From Arthrobacter sp. Leaf337 (GTDB taxonomy: Bacteria > Actinomycetota > Actinomycetes > Actinomycetales > Micrococcaceae), in contig NZ_LMPC01000012.1 of assembly GCF_001423745.1 (NCBI RefSeq), positions 313,981-377,980 on the forward strand: a stretch of 64,000 nucleotides of DNA, written 5' to 3'. Made by a program: the position numbers and the translations under genes. The notes under the pieces were generated by a model. The model was not told the DNA's origin and did not search any database. It saw nothing but the letters and a program-made list of their open reading frames with translations. Shown here in pieces: positions 1 to 7,755 of this stretch; position 1 is the stretch's first letter, and the number at the start of each line of letters is the position of its first letter.

Positions 1-701
1 AACCAGCGGGTGGGGTAGGAAAACTCCAGCCAGTCTCGGTCGATCAGTTCGCCGGTGGTCTTGCGCCGAAGGAGCCCGCGTTCCAGCAGGTACTCCTCGG
101 CGCGCTGCCGGGCCTCGATTGAGTCCGGGAACCCGCCGGTCGCGTGCTCGTGTTCCAGCAGCCCTTCGAGCACGTTGATGGTTGTCCCGAACGACGAACG
201 CACCGAACCGCGTTCCGCCTCGCAGTTCCATCCGCCGTCGGCGAGCTGCTCACCCAGCAGACGCTCCACGACGCCGTCGACCTTCTCACCGAAGTAGGCA
301 CCAAGTGCCACGGCCATGCCGTTGACGCACGGCTCCACCTCGCCCTCGAAGAACGGCTGATCGCCTTCCTCCCAGCGGCTGTTGTCGCGGACGAGTTCGA
401 CGGCGCGGCGTGCCTGGCCGCTGCGGGGATCAAGCCCCAAATCGCGCAGCAGCAACAGGCTGTAAGTGGTTGCAGTCCAGGGCTGGCCTGGCTCCGACTC
501 GTCGAACTGCGCCGGGAAGTACGTTCCGCCGTCCCACTGGCCGTTGCCGTCCTGCAGCGCGAGCAGGCGGGCGCCCCAGCCTTGGGTGGCGACGCGGGCA
601 CGCTCGGACTGCACTTCCTCAGGCGGCGCGTCCGTGAGGTCGCGCAGGACCTGCCAGCGGATCGCGGGATCGGAGTCAAGCAGCCAGTCGAGTGCCTCCA
701 T
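1..701 (-). CDS. Partial alpha-toroid (prenyltransferase/squalene-cyclase-like) protein, function unknown
   Basis: The frame starts with ATG at 701 and runs leftward without a stop to the window edge, so the C-terminus is missing; 233 codons are visible. The start reads MEALDWLLDSDPAIRWQVLRD. Two Gly/Trp-rich turns, QDGNGQWDGG (residues 50-59) and QLADGGWNCE (about 152-161), resemble the QW-type repeats of the terpenoid cyclase/prenyltransferase alpha-toroid fold, with helical segments between them. Bacterial relatives are mostly uncharacterised cytoplasmic proteins; no catalytic DxDD motif is seen, so a cyclase activity is not supported. No signal peptide is present. The gene lies 24 bp downstream of the TetR gene and points the same way, so co-transcription is possible. 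Confidence 0.75.
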   Translation of the reverse strand, partial: MEALDWLLDSDPAIRWQVLRDLTDAPPEEVQSERARVATQGWGARLLALQDGNGQWDGGTYFPAQFDESEPGQPWTATTYSLLLLRDLGLDPRSGQARRAVELVRDNSRWEEGDQPFFEGEVEPCVNGMAVALGAYFGEKVDGVVERLLGEQLADGGWNCEAERGSVRSSFGTTINVLEGLLEHEHATGGFPDSIEARQRAEEYLLERGLLRRKTTGELIDRDWLEFSYPTRW

Positions 702-725
702 CCCCACAAGCTAGCATCCGGCCGG

Positions 726-1460
726 CTACCGCTCCAGCTTCGCCCGCTCCGACGTCCAGCCCTGCCGGTGGAAGCGCTCGAACCCGGCCAGGAGGAGGTC
801 AAGCGCGAACTCGAATTCAAACTGGTCGTCGCAGCCCTGCGACACCACGGATCCGTCGTCGTGATTGGCCGCCATGGCTACTTGCAGGATGTTCGGATAG
901 CGCTGCGCCATCTCCCGGAGCATGGCCTCCTGCGTTTCCGGCGTTACCCCTGACGGCGCCATCCCGGCCGCCGCATTGCCGGCGGAATCGTCGAACAGCT
1001 CCTGGGTGAACCCCCACATGCGGCTGCCGAGTGCATGCATTACGTGATGGGTGAGGTCCACGGAGAAGCCGCCGGCCAGGAACATCCCGATGAACGAGTC
1101 CATGTAGCCAAGGACCGCCGGTGTCCGGGTGGTGCGGGACTCAAGCACCTGCCGGGCCCACGGATGCCGCAATAGGGCTTTCCTCGCTGAAAGCACCCGT
1201 AACCGGACCGCGCTCTGCCACCCGGTATCGCGGGCGGGAGGATCGATTTCGCCGACTAGGACGTCCACCATGCCGTCGAGGAGTTCCTCCTTGTTGGCGA
1301 CGTGCTTGTAGAGCGCCATCGGTACGACGCCGAGCTCCTGCGCCAGGCGCCTCATGCTGAGCGCTTCGATGCCCGCTTCGTCGGCGAGTACGACGGCGGC
1401 AGTCAGCACCCGCTCCCGGTTCAGCGGGATCCGGCGCGTGGCTTCCGCCTGCTGCGTCAT
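726..1460 (-). CDS. TetR-family transcriptional regulator with TetR_C-type ligand domain
   Basis: 244 residues. The N-terminal helix-turn-helix covers about residues 14-62, with the typical recognition-helix stretch LGVVPMALYKHVANKEEL. The rest is an all-helical domain like that of TetR_C repressors, which bind a small hydrophobic ligand. The start ATG at 1460 is preceded by a weak AAGGT ribosome site. A 6-3-6 palindrome lies 35 bp upstream (1495-1509) and is a plausible autoregulatory operator. The adjacent leftward gene (1-701) may be its target; no efflux pump is visible beside it. Ligand and regulon are unknown. Confidence 0.9.
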   Translation of the reverse strand: MTQQAEATRRIPLNRERVLTAAVVLADEAGIEALSMRRLAQELGVVPMALYKHVANKEELLDGMVDVLVGEIDPPARDTGWQSAVRLRVLSARKALLRHPWARQVLESRTTRTPAVLGYMDSFIGMFLAGGFSVDLTHHVMHALGSRMWGFTQELFDDSAGNAAAGMAPSGVTPETQEAMLREMAQRYPNILQVAMAANHDDGSVVSQGCDDQFEFEFALDLLLAGFERFHRQGWTSERAKLER

Positions 1461-1494
1461 GTGGGCACCTTACCTTGCTATTTTGTTGCCACGA

Positions 1495-1509
1495 GTGTAC
1501 TACGTACAC
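1495..1509. promoter_or_regulatory. Candidate TetR operator palindrome
   Basis: GTGTAC and GTACAC arms separated by TAC form a perfect inverted repeat 35 bp upstream of the TetR start codon. Position and symmetry fit an autorepression site for a TetR dimer; binding is inferred. Confidence 0.5.
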
Positions 1510-1525
1510 CAGCTTTACGGACGGC

Positions 1526-1560
1526 AAAAGCGGCGGGACCAGATGGTCCCGCCGCTTTTT
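1526..1560 (-). terminator. Strong intrinsic terminator of the small secreted-protein gene
   Basis: A 15-bp perfect stem (1526-1540 with 1545-1559) and an AGAT loop, GC-rich at the core and ending in A/T tracts on both sides. It sits 46 bp beyond the stop of the leftward gene 1606-1908 and would end that transcript before the TetR promoter. The T run on the other strand makes it potentially bidirectional. Confidence 0.85.
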
Positions 1561-1605
1561 GTTTGCGTTAGAGGACATCAACGCCCGCTACGCAGGTGCA
1601 GTCCG

Positions 1606-1908
1606 TCAGTTCTGAATAATAGTGACCGGACCGCTGTTGTCGTCGCAGACGACAGACTCGGTGCTCGTGGCGTCGACAGCCTCACCCAGAACGGCGACCG
1701 GCCCGACTTCCACGCCACAGATCTGTGCCGTCACATCAGCGGCTACGCCGACATTGACGTCCTCAAGGACTGTCACATCGCCGACAGTGACGTTGACCAG
1801 GCCGTCGTTGACAGTGCTGTTGTCCGCAGCCATCGAAGGCCCTGCGGCCATCCCCACCAGGAACAGCGATCCGGCAACGGCGGTAGTTGCTTTCTTCATA
1901 ACTGACAT
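1606..1908 (-). CDS. Small secreted two-cysteine, valine-rich protein (rodlin/chaplin-like style)
   Basis: 100 residues from the ATG at 1908, chosen because GAGGGAGC precedes it and because the protein then begins with a clean signal peptide (MSVMKKATTAVAGS, cleavage near AMA or SMA-AD). The mature part of about 72 residues is acidic, rich in Val, Asn and Asp, and contains exactly two cysteines in the pattern QICGVEVG and SVVCDDN, which could form one disulphide. The alternating Val pattern resembles short secreted actinobacterial surface proteins such as rodlins and chaplins, but I cannot assign it to either family. A longer start at 1938 would precede the signal peptide and is unlikely. The leader upstream is unusually long and structured. 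Confidence 0.75.
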   Translation of the reverse strand: MSVMKKATTAVAGSLFLVGMAAGPSMAADNSTVNDGLVNVTVGDVTVLEDVNVGVAADVTAQICGVEVGPVAVLGEAVDATSTESVVCDDNSGPVTIIQN

Positions 1909-2246
1909 CTTTTGCTCCCTCGATTTTGATGCACGCAATCACTCCCCCGGCACCGCGGTTACGCGATTACCAAGGTGGCTGCAGCCCAGGTTCAGGCCGC
2001 GGTTCACCGCATCTCTTTTTGGTTGCTTACAGCTCTTCGCCTCGGCGGGCACCGGGAGCGCCTATGGAACAGGCCATTCTCCCAAGCTGTCCGGCCCCGT
2101 TGGGACCTTCCGAAAGGGCGTCAGTGCGCAATAACGCCGCACCCCTTCATGACTTCAACCCTAATCATAAGCAGGCTTAGTTTCAAGTCGATGGGCGAAT
2201 TTTTTTGCCCGACGCCCTCTCCGGGCGCGCGCCTTCCACACCTTAG
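1909..2246 (-). other. Gene-free 338-bp leader of the secreted protein, with nested stem-loops
   Basis: No coding frame with a credible start is present. On the minus strand, within about 110 nt of the start codon, there is a GCGG-TGAA-CCGC hairpin (plus-strand 1999-2010), a self-complementary GGCTGCAGCC just downstream, and further GC-rich arms able to pair around them. This is more structure than an ordinary 5' untranslated region and suggests a cis-regulatory RNA. Cyclic-di-AMP (ydaO-type) switches are known upstream of secreted wall proteins in actinobacteria, but the canonical conserved segments are not clear here. Confidence 0.4.
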
Positions 2247-2648
2247 CTAGTGGGCGTGGTCCCCGCGGCTGTATTCAAATACCCAGCCAATCAGCGCAAC
2301 CAGTGCAAACCCTGCACCGATGTAGAGGATCCAGAATCCAATTGCCAGGCCCAGGAACCCGGTTGCCGCGGAAAAGCCCAAGGCAATGGGCCACCAGCTC
2401 CAGGGACTGAACTGGCCCTGCTCACCTGCGCCTTCGTGGATCTCCGCATCATGACGGTCCTCGGGACGCATCCCCACCCGCCGGCCTGTGTAGCCAAGGT
2501 AGCCCCCGATCAGCCCCGCCAGGCCACCCACCAGCCATAAGGCCAGGAAGCCAACCGGCTCGGTCCACTCCGTGACGAAGCCGTAGACCACCCCAACGGG
2601 GACGAAGAAAATGGCCATGCCTCCGAAAATCCAGGATTCGATTTTCAT
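2247..2648 (-). CDS. ctaF: Cytochrome c oxidase subunit IV, actinobacterial type
   Basis: 133 residues with four predicted membrane helices (about 8-26, 31-53, 87-105, 107-124). The central loop carries the SPWSWWP segment typical of actinobacterial CtaF, the small fourth subunit of the aa3 oxidase that works in the cytochrome bcc-aa3 supercomplex. GAGGAG lies 5 bp before the ATG at 2648. In most relatives ctaF follows ctaC/ctaD; here no other oxidase gene is nearby, so this is either a detached gene or a second copy. Product identity is by family resemblance and length. Confidence 0.85.
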   Translation of the reverse strand: MKIESWIFGGMAIFFVPVGVVYGFVTEWTEPVGFLALWLVGGLAGLIGGYLGYTGRRVGMRPEDRHDAEIHEGAGEQGQFSPWSWWPIALGFSAATGFLGLAIGFWILYIGAGFALVALIGWVFEYSRGDHAH

Positions 2649-2810
2649 GACTCCTCTTTCTGCGAATCAAACCGGGGTTAGGCAAGCGCAACCCTCCTGA
2701 TCCAACTGTGGCCTTCACTCCCAGCCCCGCGGAAGGGACGAAGGACCCCCCCCTTGCAGCGGCGCCATCCCCGGCCCTGCTCCGCCACGGACACGGCAGC
2801 CTCCCGCGGA

Positions 2811-2816
2811 TAGAGT
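2811..2816 (+). promoter_or_regulatory. -10 element of a probable leaderless transcript
   Basis: TAGAGT lies 6 nt before the ATG of the acetyltransferase gene, so transcription would start at or next to the A of the start codon. The GGAGG here directly abuts the ATG and is too close to serve as a ribosome site. Confidence 0.5.
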
Positions 2817-2822
2817 CGGAGG

Positions 2823-3365
2823 ATGACTACTGAGGCCGCCACCGTGACCGGCGATGTCCAAATGCGGTTGCTTCAGGCTGCTGATGCTGAACGGCTCAGT
2901 GCGGCGTACGTGCTGAACCGGGACCATCTTGCCCCCTGGGAACCGGCCCGGGCTGACGAGTTCTTCACGGCTGCCGGCCAGCGCGCCGTCATCGAATCCA
3001 AGCTCGCCCTGCAGGCTGCGGGGCAGGAGGTGCCGTGGGTTCTGCTGGCCTGCAGCCGCATTGTCGGAGCGATCACGCTGACAGGAATCGTCCGCGGCCC
3101 GTTCCTCAGCGCCCACGTCGGTTACTGGGTGGACAAGGACTTCAACGGCCGCGGCGTCTGCAGCTCAGCCATCACATCCGTGCTGGCTGCAGCGAAGGAC
3201 GAGCTCGGCCTGCACCGGGTCCAGGCGGCCACCCTCGAACACAACACGCCTTCCCGCAAAGTATTGTCCCGCGCCGGGTTTGAAGAGATCGGCCTGGCAC
3301 CGTCCTACCTCAAGATTGCAGGCTCCTGGCAGGACCATGTCCTGTTCCAACGCATCCTCGAGTGA
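2823..3365 (+). CDS. GNAT-family N-acetyltransferase (RimJ/RimL-like)
   Basis: 180 residues covering one GNAT domain. The acetyl-CoA-binding signature is seen as the NGRGVCSSA stretch near residue 110, followed by the typical LHRVQAATLEHNTPSRKVLSR segment and GFEEIG near residue 160, as in the RimJ/RimL group that acetylates ribosomal protein N-termini or small amines. The true substrate cannot be read from sequence. It is a single gene with a -10 box 6 nt upstream of ATG (leaderless type). A GTG at 2844 is an alternative start. Confidence 0.88.
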   Translation: MTTEAATVTGDVQMRLLQAADAERLSAAYVLNRDHLAPWEPARADEFFTAAGQRAVIESKLALQAAGQEVPWVLLACSRIVGAITLTGIVRGPFLSAHVGYWVDKDFNGRGVCSSAITSVLAAAKDELGLHRVQAATLEHNTPSRKVLSRAGFEEIGLAPSYLKIAGSWQDHVLFQRILE

Positions 3366-3375
3366 TTCACTGGAG

Positions 3376-3388
3376 GGTACGACGGCGG
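3376..3388 (+). repeat. 13-bp repeat GGTACGACGGCGG, copy 1
   Basis: An exact copy occurs at 4005-4017, in both cases 6-12 bp downstream of a stop codon and within a similar context (ACTG-A before, CCCCG after). It may be a small dispersed 3'-end element; copy 2 is part of a hairpin. Confidence 0.45.
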
Positions 3389-3426
3389 CCCCGCCCGGGT
3401 GCCCGCCCTGCCACGAAGGGATCGAC

Positions 3427-3999
3427 ATGCGGAAGATCATTCTGATCGCGTCAGTTTCGGTGGACGGATACTTCGAAGGGCTGAACCGCGACATCAGCTG
3501 GAACATGGTGGACGAGGAACTGCACCAGCACTTCAACGATGTCTGCAGGGAGATGGGCGCGTTCATTGATGGGCGGGTCACCTACGAACTGATGGCCGAT
3601 TACTGGCCAACCGCCGACCAGGATCCGAACAGCACGGCGGTCGAGGCCGAGTTCGCAGCGATCTGGCGCGAGATTCCCAAAATCGTGTTCTCGCGGACCC
3701 TCACCGAAGCCGGCTGGAACACAACCGTGAAGCACGACGTCGTGCCTGAAGAAATCGCGGAACTAAAGGCGCAGCCGGGCGGCGACATTGCGCTCAGCGG
3801 CGCCAATCTGACCGCGACGTTCCTGCGGCTCGGCCTGGTGGATGAATACAGGATCTACGTCCACCCTGTGGTCCTGGGCCAGGGCAACGGCCGGCCGCTG
3901 TTCGAGTCACCGGACGTCCGAATGAACCTCAAGCTGGCCGGCACACATGCGTTCGGCAACGGAGTGGTTCTCCTCCACTACGAGCGCGGCCAAGACTAA
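3427..3999 (+). CDS. Dihydrofolate-reductase-fold (RibD C-terminal-like) protein
   Basis: 190 residues from ATG 3427, preceded by a GAAGGG ribosome site. The opening MRKIILIASVSVDGYFEG and the later GGDIALSGANLTATFLRLGLVDEYRIYVHPVVLGQG are the hallmark of the YwjB/YyaP-type DHFR-like family, whose members bind NADPH and reduce unidentified substrates. It is not the essential folate DHFR: the folate-site Asp and overall length differ. Upstream in-frame sequence overlaps the acetyltransferase end and is not likely coding. The gene faces the acyl-CoA dehydrogenase gene and shares a hairpin with it. Confidence 0.9.
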   Translation: MRKIILIASVSVDGYFEGLNRDISWNMVDEELHQHFNDVCREMGAFIDGRVTYELMADYWPTADQDPNSTAVEAEFAAIWREIPKIVFSRTLTEAGWNTTVKHDVVPEEIAELKAQPGGDIALSGANLTATFLRLGLVDEYRIYVHPVVLGQGNGRPLFESPDVRMNLKLAGTHAFGNGVVLLHYERGQD

Positions 4000-4035
4000 C
4001 TGAAGGTACGACGGCGGGCCCCGTCGGCGCTTCAG
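4000..4035. terminator. Hairpin between convergent genes
   Basis: CTGAAG...CTTCAG outer arms and CGACGG...CCGTCG inner arms form a two-part stem starting at the DHFR-fold gene's stop codon and lying 18 bp from the stop of the opposing acyl-CoA dehydrogenase gene. There is no T tract, as is common for actinobacterial terminators. It contains the 13-bp repeat at 4005-4017. Confidence 0.6.
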
Positions 4036-4052
4036 GCGGACCACGAGCGTCC

Positions 4053-5279
4053 TCAGACGAACGCGGACTTCCCGGTCACGGCCCGGGCCACGATCAGCGA
4101 ATTGATCTCGTAGCTGCCCTCGTACGTGTACAGAATTTCGGCGTCGCCGAACAGCTTGCCCATCTCGTAGTCGCTGCTGATGCCGTTGCCGCCCAGCAGG
4201 GACCTGCCCATCGCCACTGAGGCCCGTGCCAGCCGGGTGGTGGTGGACTTCGCCATGGCCGCCTGGACCATTTCCAGCTTGCCGTCCTGCTGGATCCGGG
4301 CCAGCTGGGCCATGAGCGCCAGGGAGGCACTGGCATTGCCAAGGATTTCGGCCAGCTGCTGCTGGATCAGCTGAAACCGGGCCAGCTCCTTCCCGAACTG
4401 CTTCCGCTCCAGGGCATAGGAACGGGCGACGTCGAACGCGGCCAGCTGGATCCCGGCGGCCTGCCAGCCCACCCAGGCACGCGAGTCGCGGAGGAGGTCG
4501 TTGGCCTTGGAAAAATCCGTGGCACCGGGCAGGAGGTTGGACTCCGGAATCCGGACCTCCTCGAGAACGATGTCCGCGTTCTGCATGATCCGCAGGCCGA
4601 TCTTGTTGCAGATCTTTGTGGCGGAATAGCCGGGCCGGTCCGTTTCCACGATGAAGCCCTTGATCTGGCCGTCCGCCTCATCCCGGGCCCAGACCAGCGC
4701 AAAGTCGGCGATGGTCCCGGCACCGATCCACCGCTTGGCGCCGTTGATCACCCATTCGCCGCGCTCCAGCCGCGCTGACGTTTCGAGGCCGCCGGCAATG
4801 TCCGAGCCGTGCTCCGGCTCCGTCAGCGCGAAGGCTCCCAGCTGGGTGAACGCCTGCAACCCGGGCAGCCACCGCTGCTTCTGCTCGTCCGAACCGAGCT
4901 CGTCGATCATCCCCACGATCAGCTCATTGTGGATGCCCACCAGCGCCGACAGGGACACATCCGCCCGGGCCACTTCGACATACATCAGGCCTTTGAAGAG
5001 CGCCGACGTCCCGTCCGTCTGCAGCCCGCCCAGCCCGTACTTGCCCATTTCGGCCAGCAGTCCGAACGGAAATTCCTCGCGGTTCCAGTATTCGATGGAC
5101 GCTGCGCGTATGCGGGACTGCAGGAAGTCCCGCACCTCCAGGTAGCGCGACCGCTCCCCCTGCGGCAGCAGATCCACGATGTACATGAGGTCCGCGTCCG
5201 GGAACGGCGGCTGCTCCGCAACTGTTGTGATTTCCCCGCCGTCACGTCGTTGTGGCTGCACCGGCACGCATCCCTTCAC
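4053..5279 (-). CDS. Acyl-CoA dehydrogenase (glutaryl-CoA dehydrogenase-like subgroup)
   Basis: 408 residues from the GTG at 5279; in-frame GTGs at 5267 and 5261 are alternatives because AAGGGA overlaps the first codons. Three-domain acyl-CoA dehydrogenase layout: helical N-terminus, middle beta domain with LTEPEHGSDIAGG, and C-terminal helices ending YTYEGSYEINSLIVARAVTG, where E387 is the likely catalytic base. FAD-dependent alpha,beta-dehydrogenation of an acyl-CoA is expected. The C-terminal signature is closest to glutaryl-CoA-type enzymes, but the divergent acyl-CoA synthetase and nearby valine genes also fit a branched or aromatic-derived acyl-CoA. It shares a 66-bp divergent promoter region with the synthetase. 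Confidence 0.88.
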   Translation of the reverse strand: MKGCVPVQPQRRDGGEITTVAEQPPFPDADLMYIVDLLPQGERSRYLEVRDFLQSRIRAASIEYWNREEFPFGLLAEMGKYGLGGLQTDGTSALFKGLMYVEVARADVSLSALVGIHNELIVGMIDELGSDEQKQRWLPGLQAFTQLGAFALTEPEHGSDIAGGLETSARLERGEWVINGAKRWIGAGTIADFALVWARDEADGQIKGFIVETDRPGYSATKICNKIGLRIMQNADIVLEEVRIPESNLLPGATDFSKANDLLRDSRAWVGWQAAGIQLAAFDVARSYALERKQFGKELARFQLIQQQLAEILGNASASLALMAQLARIQQDGKLEMVQAAMAKSTTTRLARASVAMGRSLLGGNGISSDYEMGKLFGDAEILYTYEGSYEINSLIVARAVTGKSAFV

Positions 5280-5297
5280 TCTTCCAAACCCTTGGAT

Positions 5298-5333
5298 GTC
5301 CTAGTATATTGCACAGTGATATGGATCACTAGG
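5298..5333. promoter_or_regulatory. Divergent promoter with MarR-like box and inverted repeat
   Basis: GTCCTAGTATATT (5298-5310) includes a possible -10 TATATT and matches 12 of 13 positions with a box before mmsA (13386-13398, minus). CCTAGT (5300-5305) and ACTAGG (5328-5333) form an inverted repeat, and GTGAT/ATCAC arms lie inside it. The half-site ATGTCCTAG (5296-5304) also recurs, inverted, at 7718-7726 just after the MarR gene. Confidence 0.55.
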
Positions 5334-5345
5334 CGAAAGGGTCCC

Positions 5346-7136
5346 ATGACAGTCACCGACGACTTCCGGGCCGCGAGGGACAGGCTTCTGGCCCTGCGCG
5401 AGGACTACGGCCGGGCACGGGATGAATTCCAGTGGCCCCGCTTCGAAGAATTCAACTTCGCCCTCGACTGGTTCGACCAGATCGCCGCGGACCCCGCCAA
5501 GGGCACCAAACCGGCCCTGGTGATCGTGGAGCAGGATGGCAGCGCCGCCAGGCGGAGCTTCGGGGAGCTTTCCGGGCGTTCCAACCAGGTGGCCAACTGG
5601 CTCCGCAGCCGCGGCGTCCGCCGTGGTGACCGCATGATCATCATGCTCGGCAACCAGGTGGAACTGTGGGAGCTCATGCTGGCCGGCATCAAACTGGGAA
5701 TCGTCATGATCCCCACCACCACGCTCATGGGTCCCGCGGACCTGGCGGACCGGGTGGAGCGCGGCGAAGCGGGCTGGGCCGCCGTCGGAAGTTCCAACAT
5801 CGGCAAGTTTGCCGACGTTCCCGGCAACTACAAGCTCATTGAAATTGCCGACGGCGAGCGCAGCAGCACCGATGTTTCCAGCACCGATAGCGCCGATGCA
5901 GACGCCGATGAACACTCAGCCGCGCTGCAGTACGCCGATTCCCACAGCGCTCCGACGGACTTCGCGCCCGACGCGCCCACCAAGGCGGACGAGACACTGC
6001 TCCTCTACTTCACGTCGGGCACCACCTCGAAGGCCAAACTGGTGGAACACACGCACACGTCCTACCCCGTGGGCCACCTGTCCACCATGTTCTGGATCGG
6101 GCTGGGCCCCGGCGATGTGCACCTCAATGTCGCCTCCCCCGGCTGGGCCAAGCACGCCTGGTCCAACGTGTTCACGCCCTGGATCGCCGAGGCGTGCGTG
6201 TTCATCTACAACTACAGCCGGTTCGACGCCAAGGCGCTCATGGAACAGATGGACCGGGAAAAAGTGACCAGTTTCTGTGCCCCGCCCACAGTGTGGCGCA
6301 TGCTGATCCAGGCGGACCTGACTGTCCTGAAGAACCCGCCCACCAAGGTGGTGTCCGCCGGCGAACCCCTCAACGCCGAGGTGATCGACCAGGTCCACCG
6401 CGCCTGGGGCCAGACCATCCGGGACGGCTTCGGCCAGACCGAATCCACAGTGCAGGTGGCCAACACCCCGGGCCAGCCGATCAAGATCGGCGCCATGGGC
6501 AGACCGCTGCCCGGCTACGACGTGGTGCTCGTTGACCCCGCAACGGGAGAAGAGGCCGACGACGGCGAGCTCTGCCTCCGCCTGGACCCCCGCCCCGCGG
6601 GGCTGATGAAGGCCTACTACGGCGACCCGGAGAAGACCGCCGACGCCTTCCGTGACGGTTATTACCACACGGGGGACATGGCCAGCCGGGACGAGCGCGG
6701 CATCATCACCTACGTGGGCCGCGGCGACGACGTCTTCAAATCCTCCGACTACCGGCTGTCCCCGTTCGAGCTGGAAAGCGTCCTGATCGAACACCCCGCC
6801 GTGGCGGAGGCCGCCGTCGTCCCTTCCCCCGATCCGCTGAAACTGTCCGTGCCGAAGGCGTTTGTGGTCCTGGCCGCCGGGCACCAGCCCGGCCCCGAAC
6901 TGGCCGAAGACATCCTGCGCTACTGCCGTGACCATCTGGCCCCGTTCAAGCGCATCCGGCGGCTGGAGTTCGCGGAACTGCCCAAGACCATCTCGGGCAA
7001 AATCCGGCGCGTGGAACTCCGGCACAGCGAAGAGCTCCGGCACGGCGGCGGCCCGCAGCCCGAAGGCCTGGGCGTCGAGTACTCGGAGACGGATTTCCCG
7101 GGTTTGAAAAGCCCAGGGGCTGAAAAGCTAGGCTGA
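5346..7136 (+). CDS. AMP-forming acyl-CoA synthetase
   Basis: 596 residues from ATG 5346 (AAAGGG 4 bp upstream). ANL-superfamily features in order: A3 phosphate-binding loop YFTSGTTSKAK at about residue 222, the FGQTE adenine-binding motif near residue 363, the YHTGD motif near 440, and the C-terminal hinge and PKTISGKIRR lysine loop near 545. The protein would activate a carboxylic acid to acyl-AMP and then acyl-CoA. Residues about 175-200 form a Ser/Asp/Ala-rich stretch unlike the conserved fold around it, probably a surface loop. Medium-chain or aromatic acid ligases share this layout; the substrate cannot be fixed. It is divergent from the dehydrogenase and followed by the MarR gene 25 bp on. 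Confidence 0.9.
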   Translation: MTVTDDFRAARDRLLALREDYGRARDEFQWPRFEEFNFALDWFDQIAADPAKGTKPALVIVEQDGSAARRSFGELSGRSNQVANWLRSRGVRRGDRMIIMLGNQVELWELMLAGIKLGIVMIPTTTLMGPADLADRVERGEAGWAAVGSSNIGKFADVPGNYKLIEIADGERSSTDVSSTDSADADADEHSAALQYADSHSAPTDFAPDAPTKADETLLLYFTSGTTSKAKLVEHTHTSYPVGHLSTMFWIGLGPGDVHLNVASPGWAKHAWSNVFTPWIAEACVFIYNYSRFDAKALMEQMDREKVTSFCAPPTVWRMLIQADLTVLKNPPTKVVSAGEPLNAEVIDQVHRAWGQTIRDGFGQTESTVQVANTPGQPIKIGAMGRPLPGYDVVLVDPATGEEADDGELCLRLDPRPAGLMKAYYGDPEKTADAFRDGYYHTGDMASRDERGIITYVGRGDDVFKSSDYRLSPFELESVLIEHPAVAEAAVVPSPDPLKLSVPKAFVVLAAGHQPGPELAEDILRYCRDHLAPFKRIRRLEFAELPKTISGKIRRVELRHSEELRHGGGPQPEGLGVEYSETDFPGLKSPGAEKLG

Positions 7137-7161
7137 AGCAACCCACATGTCAGGAGGTGCC

Positions 7162-7668
7162 ATGGGAAACCCGCTCCCGCGCGATCCCATTGCCGACGCC
7201 CAGCGCAACTGGGAACGGCATGGCTGGGGCGACGTCGCCGCGCCCATGGCGGCCATCACGGCCATCATGCGCACCCAGCAGATCCTGCTGGCCCGGATCG
7301 AGGGCGTCCTTAAGCCCTTCGGCCTCACCTTCGCCCGGTACGAACTCCTGGCGCTCCTGAGTTTCGCCCGCAGCCGCGCGCTGCCCATGAACAAGGCCAG
7401 CGCGCTCCTACAGGTCCACCCCACCTCGGTGACCAACGCCGTCGACCGCCTCCAGGACGCGGGCCTCGTGGTCCGCTCCCCGCACCCGACCGACGGGCGC
7501 ACCACCCTGATCGAACTCACCACCGAAGGACGCACCCTGGCCAAACGGGCGACGGCGGCGCTCAACACCGAGGTATTCGGCCAGTCCGGTTTCGCCAGCC
7601 AGGACGTGGACCAGCTGATCCGGATCCTCGGGCGATTCCGGCAGAACGCCGGCGACTTCGGCGACTGA
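7162..7668 (+). CDS. MarR-family transcriptional regulator
   Basis: 168 residues from ATG 7162, selected because AGGAGG at 7152-7157 lies just before it; the upstream ATG at 7147 would place that ribosome site inside the gene. A winged helix-turn-helix spans about residues 55-120, with the signature LLQVHPTSVTNAVDRLQDAGLV and the wing SPHPTDGRTTLIELTTEGR. MarR dimers usually respond to aromatic acids or acyl-CoA thioesters. Placement directly after the acyl-CoA synthetase, and repeated CCTAG boxes before the synthetase, mmsA and the gene that follows, suggest it controls the acyl-CoA degradation genes here. Confidence 0.9.
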   Translation: MGNPLPRDPIADAQRNWERHGWGDVAAPMAAITAIMRTQQILLARIEGVLKPFGLTFARYELLALLSFARSRALPMNKASALLQVHPTSVTNAVDRLQDAGLVVRSPHPTDGRTTLIELTTEGRTLAKRATAALNTEVFGQSGFASQDVDQLIRILGRFRQNAGDFGD

Positions 7669-7699
7669 CCACCGTTTTGCCTTGAAGAAGCCACGGCCG

Positions 7700-7724
7700 G
7701 TCCTAGACTGCTGATGTCTAGGAC
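7700..7724. promoter_or_regulatory. Candidate MarR operator, 9-bp-arm palindrome
   Basis: GTCCTAGAC (7700-7708) and GTCTAGGAC (7716-7724) are perfect inverted arms with a 7-nt spacer. A second, overlapping palindrome ATGTC-TAG-GACAT covers 7714-7726. It lies 32 bp after the MarR stop and 32 bp before the ATG of the following membrane protein, and resembles the GTCCTAG box at 5298. Confidence 0.6.
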
Positions 7725-7755
7725 ATGACCTGACGCTGGACCCGAGGAGAGCGCA

